Shown here: positions 40,515 through 51,109 of the stretch, piece by piece | How the letters are laid out: every line of letters starts with the position of its first letter | How positions within the stretch are numbered: position 1 is the first letter of the stretch | NCBI GenBank assembly: GCA_902806575.1 | Contig: CADCXD010000018.1 | Span: forward strand, 3,348,001-3,412,000 | Length of the DNA: 64,000 nt | Source: Jackrogersella multiformis | Lineage: Eukaryota > Ascomycota > Sordariomycetes > Xylariales > Hypoxylaceae | Direction: 5' to 3' | Position numbers and translations under genes: made by a program | Notes under the pieces: generated by a model | Database searches by the model: none | Seen by the model: the letters and a program-made list of their open reading frames with translations, nothing else | Told to the model about the DNA's origin: nothing

Positions 40515-40790
40515 TGATTAATATATATAAGCTGGTGAATACAAGATATATTAAAACTTATAAAATAAAACTATTAGATAAGATTAATTAAAAAATTTAG
40601 TTAATATATATAAAATTAAATTAATAAAATTAAAAGGACGTTAACGACGTTTAAAAAGATATTTAAATTATATATATATAAGTTATTACGCTTTCTTTTA
40701 TAAGAAAAAAAAAAGGTAAAAACTTTAAAATTATAAAGAATTATTACTTAAAATTAAACTATAGTTTTAAATTTTATTACCTTTATTATA
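40515..40790 (+). repeat. Left LTR of the RIP-degraded element
   Basis: 276 bp that align along their full length with 46393-46669; differences are mainly C/T and G/A. Shared landmarks are the TTAATATATATAAG start, a block near 40620-40655 (ATTAAAAGG..GTTAACG in this copy) and the GAATTATTACT..AAATTAAACTA..AGTT stretch near the end. This copy is more mutated than the right one. Confidence 0.85.
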
Positions 40791-43700
40791 AATAATTCTT
40801 TTTCTTTTAAAAAAACCTTATTTTTAAAAAAGCACGTGCTTTTTTAAAAAAAATTAATCCTTTTTAAAAAAATTATTTTATTTTAATTACTTATAAGTGA
40901 TTAATTTACTTAAAAAAGTTTTTTTTAAAATATATTATATTAATATTATTTATTAATTTTATTATTATATACGTTATTATAATTATAAAGGAAACTTTAT
41001 ATTTTATTATTTTATAAATATTTAAGCTAAATATTTATATTTTAAATTACTTTTTTTATTAAATGATAAATAATCTTTTAAATTTTTAATAATATCTTTT
41101 TTATAAGATCTCGAAGCTAAAGGTAAGTATAAAAAAATTATTGTTTATAAAAACTTATTAAGATTAAATAACGCTTTAATACGTAATTTTTTATTAAAAT
41201 ATTTAAAATAAAAAATATATCGTTTTAAGACTTTTTTTTTATTTTCGGATTATCTTAACTTAGTAATAATAATATTATAAAATAATTATATAAGATATTT
41301 TTAATATTAATAATATCGGAATTAATTTTAATAATTCTTTTATATAATTTATTAAACTTTATTAAAAAATATATAATAATTATTATATTATTTAAATATT
41401 TATTATTATCGTTACGGGTAATTAAATTATTAATAAAAATTAAATCTAAAATTAATATAATATAATTTAATTAAATCGGTATAATATTAATAAATAAATA
41501 AATAACTTATTTTAAATAATAAGTTTAATAAATTAATTTAAACTTTTTATAATAAGTTTAAAATATAATTACTTAATATATATAAGATAATTAAATTTAA
41601 TAAAAAGTTATTAATAAGCTTAAGGAAATAGTTAATTATTATTAATAAACTTTTTAAACTTTTTATTAAAATATTAAAAAGTAAAAAGATTTTTAATAAA
41701 AGGTAACAAATTAAGCTTATATTAAAAAAATTTAAATTAATAACTTTTTTATAAAAAAATATATAGACCTTACGTATATTAACGTAAAAATTTACCGTTA
41801 ATTTAATAATTTAAAAGCTTATATTTAAATTACTTTTAATAAATTTAATATTTAATTAACCTTTAATAAATTAATTAATATTAATTCCGTTTTAAAAAAA
41901 TTAAAAAGTATGTTACATTAAAAACGTTAATTAAACTTAATTTTTTTAATCGAAAAAACTTAATATATTTTAAAGTATTATTTATTAAATACTTTAACAA
42001 AAAAACCTAAATAAAAAACTTTTTCTTTTTATAATCTTTTTTATAAGTTTAAGTTAAAAAAATAATTAAAAAGGCTTAAATATAATTTAATTTCGTTAAA
42101 ATTAACCTTTTTATATTTAAAGATAATAGGGAAGGAATTTTTCTTAAAAAAGCCGCCGGAATATTTAATAATAACTTAAACGATTTTAATTTTAATAATT
42201 AATTTTAAAACCTTAAATTATTTAAGAACCTTTTTAAAAGATTATCTCGAGGCAATTTTACGCTTTTATATAACGATAAAAATCCTTTACCTTAAAATAA
42301 TTAATTTTTTTTTTACGTTATAATTATTATTAATTTAATATAACTTAATAAATTTATCGTTTATAATAATAAAAACTTTTTAAAGTTTTAAATTTAATAA
42401 ATAAAAGTTAAAGTATATTTAAAAATATATACGAAAAATTTTCTTAAAATTTTTTACCGTATTAATTAAATTAGATTATTATTATTTAAAAAAGTATAAC
42501 TATAATATTAATAACGTAAAAATTAAATTACGCAATTAAAAATCTTTAATATTTAAGCAATATATATTACTACTTTTTAAAAACGTTTTATAAACCTTTT
42601 AAAAAAACATTATAACTTAAAAAAAATAAATAAGCTTAAATATTAAAAAAACGTTACTTAATATTTTATTAAATTATTAAACTTTAATAAAATAATTTAA
42701 TAATTTAAAACAATATTTTAAAATTATATCGTTAAAATCTTTTTTAACGAAATTATTAAATTAATTTATTTTAAATAAAAAATTCTTTATCGCTATTTAA
42801 AAAATAAATTAAATATATAAAAACATATTAATTAACCCTAATATTTTTTTTAAAAAAAGGCTTGTTTTAACTTAAAAACCCTTAAAATTAAGTTAAGTTA
42901 ACCGTAAAAAGGAAAACCGTTTTAATCCGAATTAAAATTAATCTTTAAAAAATAATAATAAATTTAAAAATAAAGGTAAATTAAAATTAAATTAAAAAAA
43001 TTAACTAAATAAATATAAATTAACAAAAAAAAATAAAAAATCTTATTAATATTATAAACGTAATAATTATTAAACCTTTTTTTATTTTATTAAAAAAAAC
43101 GTTAATAATAAAGATTTATCATTAAACCTAAATAAAATCTTCTTTATAAAATAACCTTAAAATAATAATATTTAATTTATACTTTTATTATAAAAAAAGG
43201 TATAAATAAATATAATTTTATAAAAATTAAAAACTTAGATTTAGATTTTTAAATAACCTTAACGTTATACCTTATTAAATCTCATAACTAAATTGAAATA
43301 AAATACGTTAAGCCGTAACAATTAAAAGGTTAATTAAAAATAAAATAAAAGCTATAAAAAAACTTTACTTAAAATTAATTTCGAAATATAAATTTATTAT
43401 TAATATAACATTAATATATAATAAAAAAAATATTAAATATAAATATTATTAAACTTAAAAAGCTTAATCTTAATAATATTTCTTTTTAAAGTAAGGAAAT
43501 AAAAATTACTAATTATTAAAAAGCAATATACATAACTTAAATCTTTTTTATAAAACGTTATTATACCGATCTCCTTATTTTTCGTTACTAAAAAAATTAT
43601 TTTTTTAAAATTAACTTTAAATTAAACGTTTTAAATAATAAATGTAATATTATTATATTATAATAATAAATAAAAGTTTATAAACCTATAAACTTTTTTT

Positions 43701-44307
43701 TATTATTAAAAATATTACATTAATTTAATTTTACATAACTTAAAAAAGTTAATTAATATAACGATAATAAAAAATATTAAAGTAAATAAAATATTAAAAA
43801 ACGTTCTTAAAAAGTTTCGTAAATTTATATATATTATAATAAAAAAAATAAATTAACGTTTCCTAAATTATTAACTATAAAATTATACTATTTATTTTTT
43901 AAAAAAAAATATCTTTTTAAAAATCCCTTTACGTTATAAACGAAAAGAAATTTAATACGTTAAGATTATAATTAAATAAAATACTTAATAATAAACGTAT
44001 TTAAAAATTAACTTTATTTTATATAATATTTATAATATTTATAAATAAATTAAATCTTTAAAACCTTTTTTAACTTATAATAAACTATAAAAGCTTAAAT
44101 AATATTATTATTTCCATTTAATACCTTATATCTTTAATATTTAAACTATAAATTTACTTTAAAACCGTAAAATAATTTATTAAAAATAATTTTAAATTAA
44201 GATTTTACCTTATTAAAATAAAATAAAACGAATAAAAAACAGTTTTTTAATATAAATACAATCTTTTTAAATACTTAATTATATCCTTTAAATTAATTAA
44301 TACTCTT

Positions 44308-44470
44308 ATAACCTTTTAATTCATAATAAATAATATCTTTTAAAACTTTATCGATTTAAATTTTTTAATATATTTAAATAACTTTCTTATTTATATAAAT
44401 ATTATAAAAGAATACGATAAAATTGTTAAAAAAATCTTAAAAAAACTTATAAAAATATTTTTAAAAAATC
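44308..44470 (+). pseudogene. Decayed Ty3/Gypsy reverse transcriptase core
   Basis: In one frame the sequence reads ITF-stop-F, then INNIF-stop-NFIDLNF, then YLNNFLIYINIIKEY and IVKKILKKL. This is the Gypsy reverse-transcriptase neighbourhood of the catalytic YLDD box, with both Asp codons turned to Asn (G to A) and Gln or Arg codons turned to stops (C to T). All changes are of the RIP type. The motif spans 44371-44400. The remains cannot encode a working enzyme. Confidence 0.75.
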
Positions 44471-46392
44471 TAAAAAATAAACTTTTTTAATTATATTATT
44501 AAAATTAATAATATTTTAATAATATAAAATAAAATTAATTATATTAATAATTAAAAAGCGTTTAAATTATTAAAAAAATCTTAATAATTTATTAATTTTG
44601 TAAATTTTTATTAACGATTTATAAAAAAATTCTCGAAAATAATAAAATTAATTATTAATATTAATAAAAAAAATAAAAAAGATTAAAAATAAATTAAAAA
44701 AAAGTAAATCTTTTAAAAAACTTAAATTCCGTTTTATTTAAGCTTTTATTATAGCTTACTTCAACCCTTTAAAATAAACCCATATTAAATTTAATACCTT
44801 AAATTATATTATTAATATCGTTCTTTTTTTTAAAAATAAATAAAATAAATTTATACCGGTAAAAATAAATTATAAAATTTATAATAAAAAATTATTAATT
44901 ATAATAAATTTTTTTAAAAAATAACATTAATACTTAAAAAAAATTAAATATTAAATTAAAATTTATTTAAATTATTAAAACTTAATTTACTTTATAATAA
45001 TTAAAATTTTAAATTAATATTAAATTTAATAAGTATAAAAACTTTTATTATATTAATTTATAATTAATTATGGATTAAATAAATAAAATAATAAATCCGA
45101 TATTTTTTTAAGATTATTATAATATTAACTTTAAAAAAAATTTAAAAATTAATTTATAAAGTTAATTTTATAAAATAAATATTTTTTATATTCTTAAAAA
45201 ACTTTATTTACCTCTTTAATAATTATCTTTATTATATTAAAAAAACTTTATAATCTTATTATATTTAATTAAGTTTTTAATTTTATTAAATAATTAAAAA
45301 AAGTAGTTATTAATAATTTAAAATATACTATATAAATTAAAAATCTTTTTAAAAACGTTACTTTCTAAAATAACCTTTTATATCGAAAAAAAAGATTTTA
45401 AATATTTATAAAACTTTAAAAAGACATTATTTTTATTAAATATAATACTTTTATCGTTAAATATATAGGAATAAATAAAATCTTAAAACTAATCACTTAA
45501 AACTTTTAGTAATTAAATATTAAAAATATTATTTAAAATTACGTACGAAATTATTTAAAATGCTAATAAAATAAGATCTTTCGTTACGCTTTATATAAAC
45601 ATCTTTAATCGATAAAATTACACTATAAACCTTAATTAATAATAGTAATAAATTTTATTATTAATTTTTTTTATTAAATAGTTATAATTTTATTTAAGTA
45701 ATAATAAATTTATTTTTTAAAATAACGTACTTTATTCTTTTTAAAATAAAAAAATAAAAATCTAACAACTTAATTAAATTTTAAAAGTTTATTTTAAAAC
45801 CTTCGTTAATTACGAAATAAATAATTAAAAAAACTTATTTATAACTATAAAATTTACTTATAATAATATTACTTTTTTATTAACATAACTTACCTTTTTT
45901 TATATTAATTATAATTATTACTTAATAATTTATAATTTCTTTATAAACATTTTATATAATTTTAAAAGTAAATTTTATATATATTAAATAATATAAATAC
46001 ATTAAAATATATAAAAATACTTAAAACGAAATCGTTAATAAATAAAAAAATAAACTAACTCGTAATATTAAACGTAAAAAATATTAAAATTAAACGTTTT
46101 ACTAAGAAATTAAATAAAAAGTTTTCAAGCTCTTTTAAAATCTAATAAATAATTTCCTTATCGTAATAAAACTTACTTTTCTTAAAAAATAAAAAATATA
46201 TAACTTATTTTATATTTTATTTATTAAACTTTATAAATATATATTTAATAAAAAAGTAAAAATAACAATTAAATTATTTCATAAATAATATACCGATAAA
46301 CCTTATAATCTTATAATTATATAATATATTTAAAAATAAATATTAAAAAAACAAAGTTAATATTATATAAATAAACTTTATAAAATAAAATA

Positions 46393-46669
46393 TAATTAAT
46401 ATATATAAGTTAATAAATATAAAATATATTAAAACTTATAAAATAAAGTTATTAAATAAGGTTAATTAAAAAATTTAATTAATATATATATAATTAAATT
46501 AATAAAATTAAAAAGGCACTAACGGCGCTTAAAAAAATATTCAAATTATATATATATAAATTATTATACCTTTCTTTGTAAAAAAAAAGAAAAGGCAAGG
46601 ACCTTAAGACCATAAAGAATTATTACTCGAAATTAAACTACAGTTCCAAGTTCTATTGCCCTTATCACA
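46393..46669 (+). repeat. Right LTR of the RIP-degraded element
   Basis: 277 bp matching the left LTR. The last 120 bp or so keep far more C and G (for example AAGGCAAGGACCTTAAGACC and TTGCCCTTATCACA) than the same part of the left copy, so mutation fades at this edge of the element. It ends in CA, as LTRs usually do. Confidence 0.85.
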
Positions 46670-46970
46670 GGTACTCTAAGTAAATATAGGTACTTAACCA
46701 AATTTTACACCTTTATAAATCAACGACACCTAGGTACCTAACTATAAGAATCATTATTTCAAAAGTCTAACATACTTTTACGGCAGTAATATTTGCTCTG
46801 CATTAATTATGCTATTTCTTTTCGTTTATTTTGAAAATTTAATTACCTGTTAGAACTTTAGTGAAGGTTGCTATCTCCTTAACATAACAAATTTAATCAT
46901 CGACGCTCGTGACACTATCGTCACTAGCTTTCTCATCTTATGAATCCAGAATGATAATACAACACTCTTG
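46670..46970. other. Gene-free spacer between two mobile elements
   Basis: About 300 bp of AT-rich but not RIP-saturated DNA with one intergenic palindrome (CACCTAGGTACCTAAC near 46727-46742). No gene was recognised. Confidence 0.5.
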
Positions 46971-47095
46971 ACAGAGAGCCAGGTGGAATGCCAAGCCTTG
47001 TTCTCATACGTACCTAGGTATAAATAGCTTACTTTTCTCGTACCTAAGGGGGTACGGAAATAAAGCGATTTCAACCTCTTTTCTTGCTGCTTGTA
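46971..47095 (+). repeat. Left arm of the perfect inverted repeat
   Basis: Starts ACAGAGAGCCAGGTGG and ends CTTGCTGCTTGTA; identical in reverse complement to 47658-47782. It contains one CCTAGGTA palindrome and the step CCTAAGGGGGTACGG. Confidence 0.85.
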
Positions 47096-47657
47096 ATTTT
47101 GCAACAGTTATGAGCCCCAGCGTCGGAAATATCAAGGGAAACCGGACCGGCAAAAGTATTCTCTTTCAAAGAGCTAATATAACAGTGTTCTTCAAAGCAT
47201 CATATATAAGGAGGCTTTATTGCCAGAAATGTTCTTCCCTATCTAATGAGTGCTGTTGCCGCGCAACTTATTAGTGCCATTCTACAACCTAATTTACCTA
47301 TTTATGAACACTCTCTTGAAAGGACTTACCTCTTTTCCTCGTACGGTTTATGTCTTGACTGTTATAGGAAAGAGCAGAGTTGATTTATCGCGGACGATAG
47401 CATACTGTCTTACCTATTGTATTGCCCCTTAGAGATAAGTAATTATCGTATGTGAGGAAATATGGCTAATGGGGCCATATTATAGATAGATAAGTATAGA
47501 AAGGCCGCAATACTAGCTATAATGGGCTTTAAGGGTGTCTAGCGTCCACCCCTTCGAGATGTTATTTTTTGAGTGAAAGGAGAGGAACACTTGGAGCCCA
47601 AGGAGCAATCCCTTGCGCATGTAGTTTGAACTACGGTCTGCTTCTGAAACTGTTACA

Positions 47658-47782
47658 TACAAGCAGCAAGAAAAGAGGTTGAAATCGCTTTATTTCCGTA
47701 CCCCCTTAGGTACGAGAAAAGTAAGCTATTTATACCTAGGTACGTATGAGAACAAGGCTTGGCATTCCACCTGGCTCTCTGT
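47658..47782 (-). repeat. Right arm of the perfect inverted repeat
   Basis: Starts TACAAGCAGCAAG and ends CACCTGGCTCTCTGT; exact reverse complement of 46971-47095. Confidence 0.85.
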
Positions 47783-47841
47783 GATCATACTTTAAAATTA
47801 GTGGTTTGGACTAATGTCGATAATTTGCAGGTACCTAACTA

Positions 47842-48019
47842 TTTGTCAGGGAATAATAGTCGAGAGCAGGAACGGGATCCCTTAGGGGTCCCTTCTAAGA
47901 GTTAGGACTATAAAAGGGAGGCTTCGCCTCCTTTACTACACTTGAAAGGGCTCGAGGGTCATACTGGTCATTACCTATACAATACATATACTAAGCTACT
48001 ATAAAGCTTCGTCTTTCAC
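47842..48019 (+). mobile_element. Probable solo LTR
   Basis: A 178-bp stretch starting TTTGTCAGGGAATAATAG and ending CTTCGTCTTTCAC, flanked on both sides by the 5-bp direct repeat AACTA (47837-47841 and 48020-48024). Inside are a TATA box (ACTATAAAAGGG near 47907-47918) and a GC hairpin (GGAGGC-TTC-GCCTCC) just after it, the usual layout of an LTR promoter and R region. It is not strongly RIPed, consistent with a short single relic. Confidence 0.55.
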
Positions 48020-48681
48020 AACTAATGGTCTGTGGAAAAATATATTATTCTAATGATCATAAATATCAAAGTCGTACCAATACGTATTATCCTAGAAATA
48101 TATAAAGGGGCAACATCAGCTTAACGACCATGTTCCTTAAGAGAATAGTTTGATATTTATTCAGCCACTTACAAAGTCACTACTGCCAGCTTCACAAGAA
48201 ATACATGTCCTACGCTAGCATTCCGTACTACCACGAGCAACCACCCATCATATTAAAGATTCCACCATGTAGGAAGGATCCACAAGCGTCCCAAGATGAC
48301 AAGAAATAAAGACTCGAGAAACAACAACACACTTCGAACGGGAAATCTGAATCACGTTAATGACAGAAAGTAATGCAGCAGGTGGAGGATAAATTGTATG
48401 CTATGAAGCGCAAATCTGACGAGAATAAAAAGAGTATCACTCCGGAAATACTAATTAAAGATCCGTCCTGGCGTTAGCGTGATAGATCACGGTGAAATGG
48501 TCTTATTTGACCATTAATAAAAAACGATGCTTAAGGCTTGAAGTTAATAATTTAAAGCTACCTCTCAATATTTTTATACATCTAATTACGTAATAGGATA
48601 CTATAGTTATAGTTAAGTGAAGACAGAAAAGTGGGTAAATAAAATAAAAAGTTACAATGTTGGAAATTGACTAAAAAACAT
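48020..48681. other. Gene-free spacer
   Basis: AT-rich unique DNA between the probable solo LTR and the tRNA-like relic. No coding region or repeat of note was recognised. Confidence 0.5.
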
Positions 48682-48836
48682 GCCCTCACACCGGATTGAA
48701 CGATGGACCTCATGATATCGTAGATACTAGTGATTAGATCACGTGATACGAGTCATACGCTTAGTTTAAACATGTTAGACTAATCACAGGATGATTTGGA
48801 GTGCCTGGCTTACCTCTACCACTGAGCTATAAGGGC
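48682..48836 (-). tRNA. tRNA-like relic with A and B boxes
   Basis: Read on the minus strand, the ends GCCCTTA and TGAGGGC form a 7-bp acceptor stem (one G-U pair). TAGCTCAGTGG is a good A box and D arm, and CATCG-TTCAATC-CGGTG is a complete T arm with a B box (GTTCAATCC). Between them lie about 80 extra bases that include a GTGATTAG/CTAATCAC hairpin. No proper anticodon stem could be drawn from the 5' half (a CTCCA step is Trp-like). It may be an intron-bearing tRNA, a tRNA pseudogene or the head of a tRNA-derived SINE; a working gene is doubtful. Confidence 0.35.
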
Positions 48837-50550
48837 TAGCTGCTGGTTGGCCGCCAAACAGGAAAATATATGCCTTGGCTATTTTTGGGGAAAGATTAAC
48901 TCAACTAGCATGTGATTAGCTCCACTAGCTTTCAATACTGTAAGTGTACTATGTAAAAAAACCCCTAAGAAATTATTAATTTAATATTTTTGGAATTCTT
49001 TTATAATTGCAAATAAAAATTTCTTTACATATTATCTGTGTTCTCCCCTATACTTATTTATTATCATGAATTAAACTAAGTTAATATTGCGATAATATTA
49101 ATTATTTAGCTTGGGACTTAACCTTGCATGACTGATCCGTGGGGATAAGGGGAGAGCTCATGAGCGCGAAAATCAGATATGTAGAAATGCGGTGATAGTT
49201 CAAAGTTAAACTTGAAGCAAGGTAGTTCTATGGAAGCTCTATGCCCCTAGGTACCTTACAATAACTTCCCTGATCTCCGAGGGGTATGGTGGCATCATAT
49301 AATGGCCTTCCAAAGGCATCGCATCAATGGCTTCAACTTAACTGTTAACTTCGTTTAATTATCCAAATATCTGGGGCATCTACGAGTGAATGCAATATTA
49401 CAGAATGAAGTAGACTGCAATAATATATTCAAAAAAGCTGGGTTATTAGCAAGCTGATAGATAGAATAGCATAGGGGTACCTAAGTGGTGGTGATAACCC
49501 TATTCAACAGTGCGGCGCTAATTAGGTTCACGTTGACCCCACCCATAATTGGTGTGGATACTTAAGTTACAGTGCAGCCCCCATATAAAGTTCAGTACCT
49601 TTCCTTCGGGTTGGTGTCGATTTAAGCTTACAGCACTGAGAGCACCTTCCATTTACAACAATGGCAACAATGGGATATCTGGGAAGAGTGCCCAGGTACC
49701 TAGGTACTTTATACTTATGCGACAACTTCATGAAATCTAGGTAGTTTGAATTCAGGAAAATACATTTGCTTCATTATTAGGGGTATACCTACTGTTTGTG
49801 CTGTCGTGTATCTAACAGACAGCATCACAAGCCTAATCATTCTATTGTTCCGTTAAGAATACCTAGACACCTACGTATTCATAAGAGAATGAAATAATAG
49901 AATGAAGACCCGGGCTAAGGATCCTTTTGATGAAATAGAACAATAGGAAGAGAAGGACTGTAGGTATGTATGTCTGATGCTGGTCGGATAACAACTCCGG
50001 CAATTACGAAGTAAGCTTCATGTCTTACCTCAGCATGAATTAGATCCTAGCTCCTTCACCCGACGCCGCAGCTATGCTTCGTTTAACTATCCAAAGAGTA
50101 GGATCTATGTCGTCTAATCCTATCCAAGGTAAGACTAACCCCGCTAACCCCAGCTGCCCAGGTGCCGTCAATATGGGGGGGGGGGTTAGCTGCGTACCTA
50201 CCTGGTAGTTGTTCGTTTGAACCATTTCGTGTCGGTTACTAGATTCGGTTAACACTGCGAGGTACGTACCATTGATACAGCTTCACATATTTTCCAGAGG
50301 CACTTAGCGACAGGCCTGGAAGAAACTTTGTGTATAAATACTCTGCGTTGTCGAGTCTGTTTTTTGCAATCTTGATCATATTCCAACACCAGACTCTTCA
50401 ACAAAGGTTCAGACCAGTCACCATATTTCGCAAACATATTTCTACCCCAAATTCTCATCGATCCATCATATTTAGCCTATCATCACTCCATTGTGATTAG
50501 TCTCTATTCTCTTCAACTAGAAAACCATCGACCTTACCACGAAATCCATC
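48837..50550. other. Gene-free region with dispersed short repeats
   Basis: About 1.7 kb of AT-rich DNA before the cupin gene. It has intergenic palindromes (for example CCAGGTACCTAGGTACTT near 49693-49710) and a run of 12 G at 50175-50186. The stretch just before 50551 is pyrimidine-rich and ends in an ACCACGAAATCCATC leader, likely the cupin gene promoter and 5' UTR. Open frames of 60-70 codons are unconvincing. Confidence 0.5.
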
Positions 50551-51066
50551 ATGAGTTCCAACAACGCTCTTCTATCCGGCGGCGCCCGCGTAGTCGTCAC
50601 GACCCACAACGAAGACGGAACATCCGTGTTCCAATCGGACAGGGTGGTCGAGGCCTTCTCGCCCTTCGGGCCGCGCGGTAGTTCCTTCGCGGTCTTTGAC
50701 GTGCGCTCCTCCTTGCCCGTAAACAACCAGGAGGAGCCCAAGGACCTGCAGAAAACGCTACCCCGCATCCCCCCTGTGGGCATCAACTTTTGCATTACCA
50801 ACATGGCGCCCCGCCACAGTGCGCCTATGCACCGCACTATCAGCCTCGACTACGCCGTCGTGCTGTCCGGCGAGATCGTCCTTGGGCTGGACGGCGGCGA
50901 GGAGAAGACTATCAAGGCCGGCGAGATCATCATCCAGCAGGGAGTCAACCATATCTGGCACAACCGGACGGATGAGGTGTGTCGGATCGCGGTCGTGATG
51001 GTAAGGTCGGAGAAGATCAAGCTAGCAAATGGGCAGGAGCTAGAAGAGACCAGCTTCAAGAAATAG
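50551..51066 (+). CDS. Cupin-domain protein
   Basis: A single 171-codon frame with one cupin (beta-barrel) domain: residues about 80-155, including APMHRTISLDYAVVLSGE, a glycine turn (LDGGEEKTIKAGE) and the second motif QGVNHIWHN. The first motif keeps a His and the final Glu but has Ser-Leu-Asp where the second metal-binding His is expected, so metal binding is uncertain. Small fungal cupins of this type occur as isomerases, decarboxylases or accessory proteins in secondary metabolism and aromatic catabolism; no specific reaction can be assigned here. It is convergent with the Zn2Cys6 gene, their stop codons only 43 bp apart, and near a P450. No signal peptide or intron. The GC-rich coding sequence contrasts with the AT-rich flanks. 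Confidence 0.85.
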   Translation: MSSNNALLSGGARVVVTTHNEDGTSVFQSDRVVEAFSPFGPRGSSFAVFDVRSSLPVNNQEEPKDLQKTLPRIPPVGINFCITNMAPRHSAPMHRTISLDYAVVLSGEIVLGLDGGEEKTIKAGEIIIQQGVNHIWHNRTDEVCRIAVVMVRSEKIKLANGQELEETSFKK

Positions 51067-51109
51067 GTGTACTTATTGTGTTTTTGGCGAGTTAGTTTAG
51101 AAATTTTAT

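Larger units (their letters stand above)
40515..46669 (+). mobile_element. RIP-degraded Ty3/Gypsy LTR retrotransposon
   Basis: About 6.2 kb that is almost entirely A and T, with sharp borders against normal DNA. The two ends are the same roughly 276-bp sequence in direct orientation (LTRs), starting TG and ending CA in the better copy. The interior has no long open frame, but decayed polymerase wording is legible on the plus strand near 44.3-44.5 kb, which fixes class and direction. The pattern (C to T and G to A throughout, CpA nearly absent) fits repeat-induced point mutation, which acts on duplicated DNA during the sexual cycle. The 4 bases before the element (AGTA) and after it (GGTA) differ only by a G-to-A change and may be the target-site duplication. 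The element is dead. Confidence 0.85.
46971..47782. mobile_element. 812-bp element with perfect 125-bp terminal inverted repeats
   Basis: The 125 bases at 46971-47095 are repeated as an exact reverse complement at 47658-47782, around a 562-bp centre without a coding frame. Long exact inverted ends around a short noncoding core suggest a foldback or MITE-like non-autonomous DNA element. No target-site duplication was found at the outer ends, so two separate insertions or a rearrangement of one repeat remain possible. The lack of C-to-T differences between arms indicates that they were never RIPed, or arose afterwards. Confidence 0.7.

Noticed and set aside
40515..46669. Centromere or AT-rich isochore core without transposon origin
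   Set aside because: Paired LTR-like ends and a readable decayed reverse transcriptase explain the block; its length is that of one element.
50175..50186. Run of G as a regulatory quadruplex
   Set aside because: A single homopolymer tract, matched by a C run at 53729; homopolymers are common and error-prone in assemblies.
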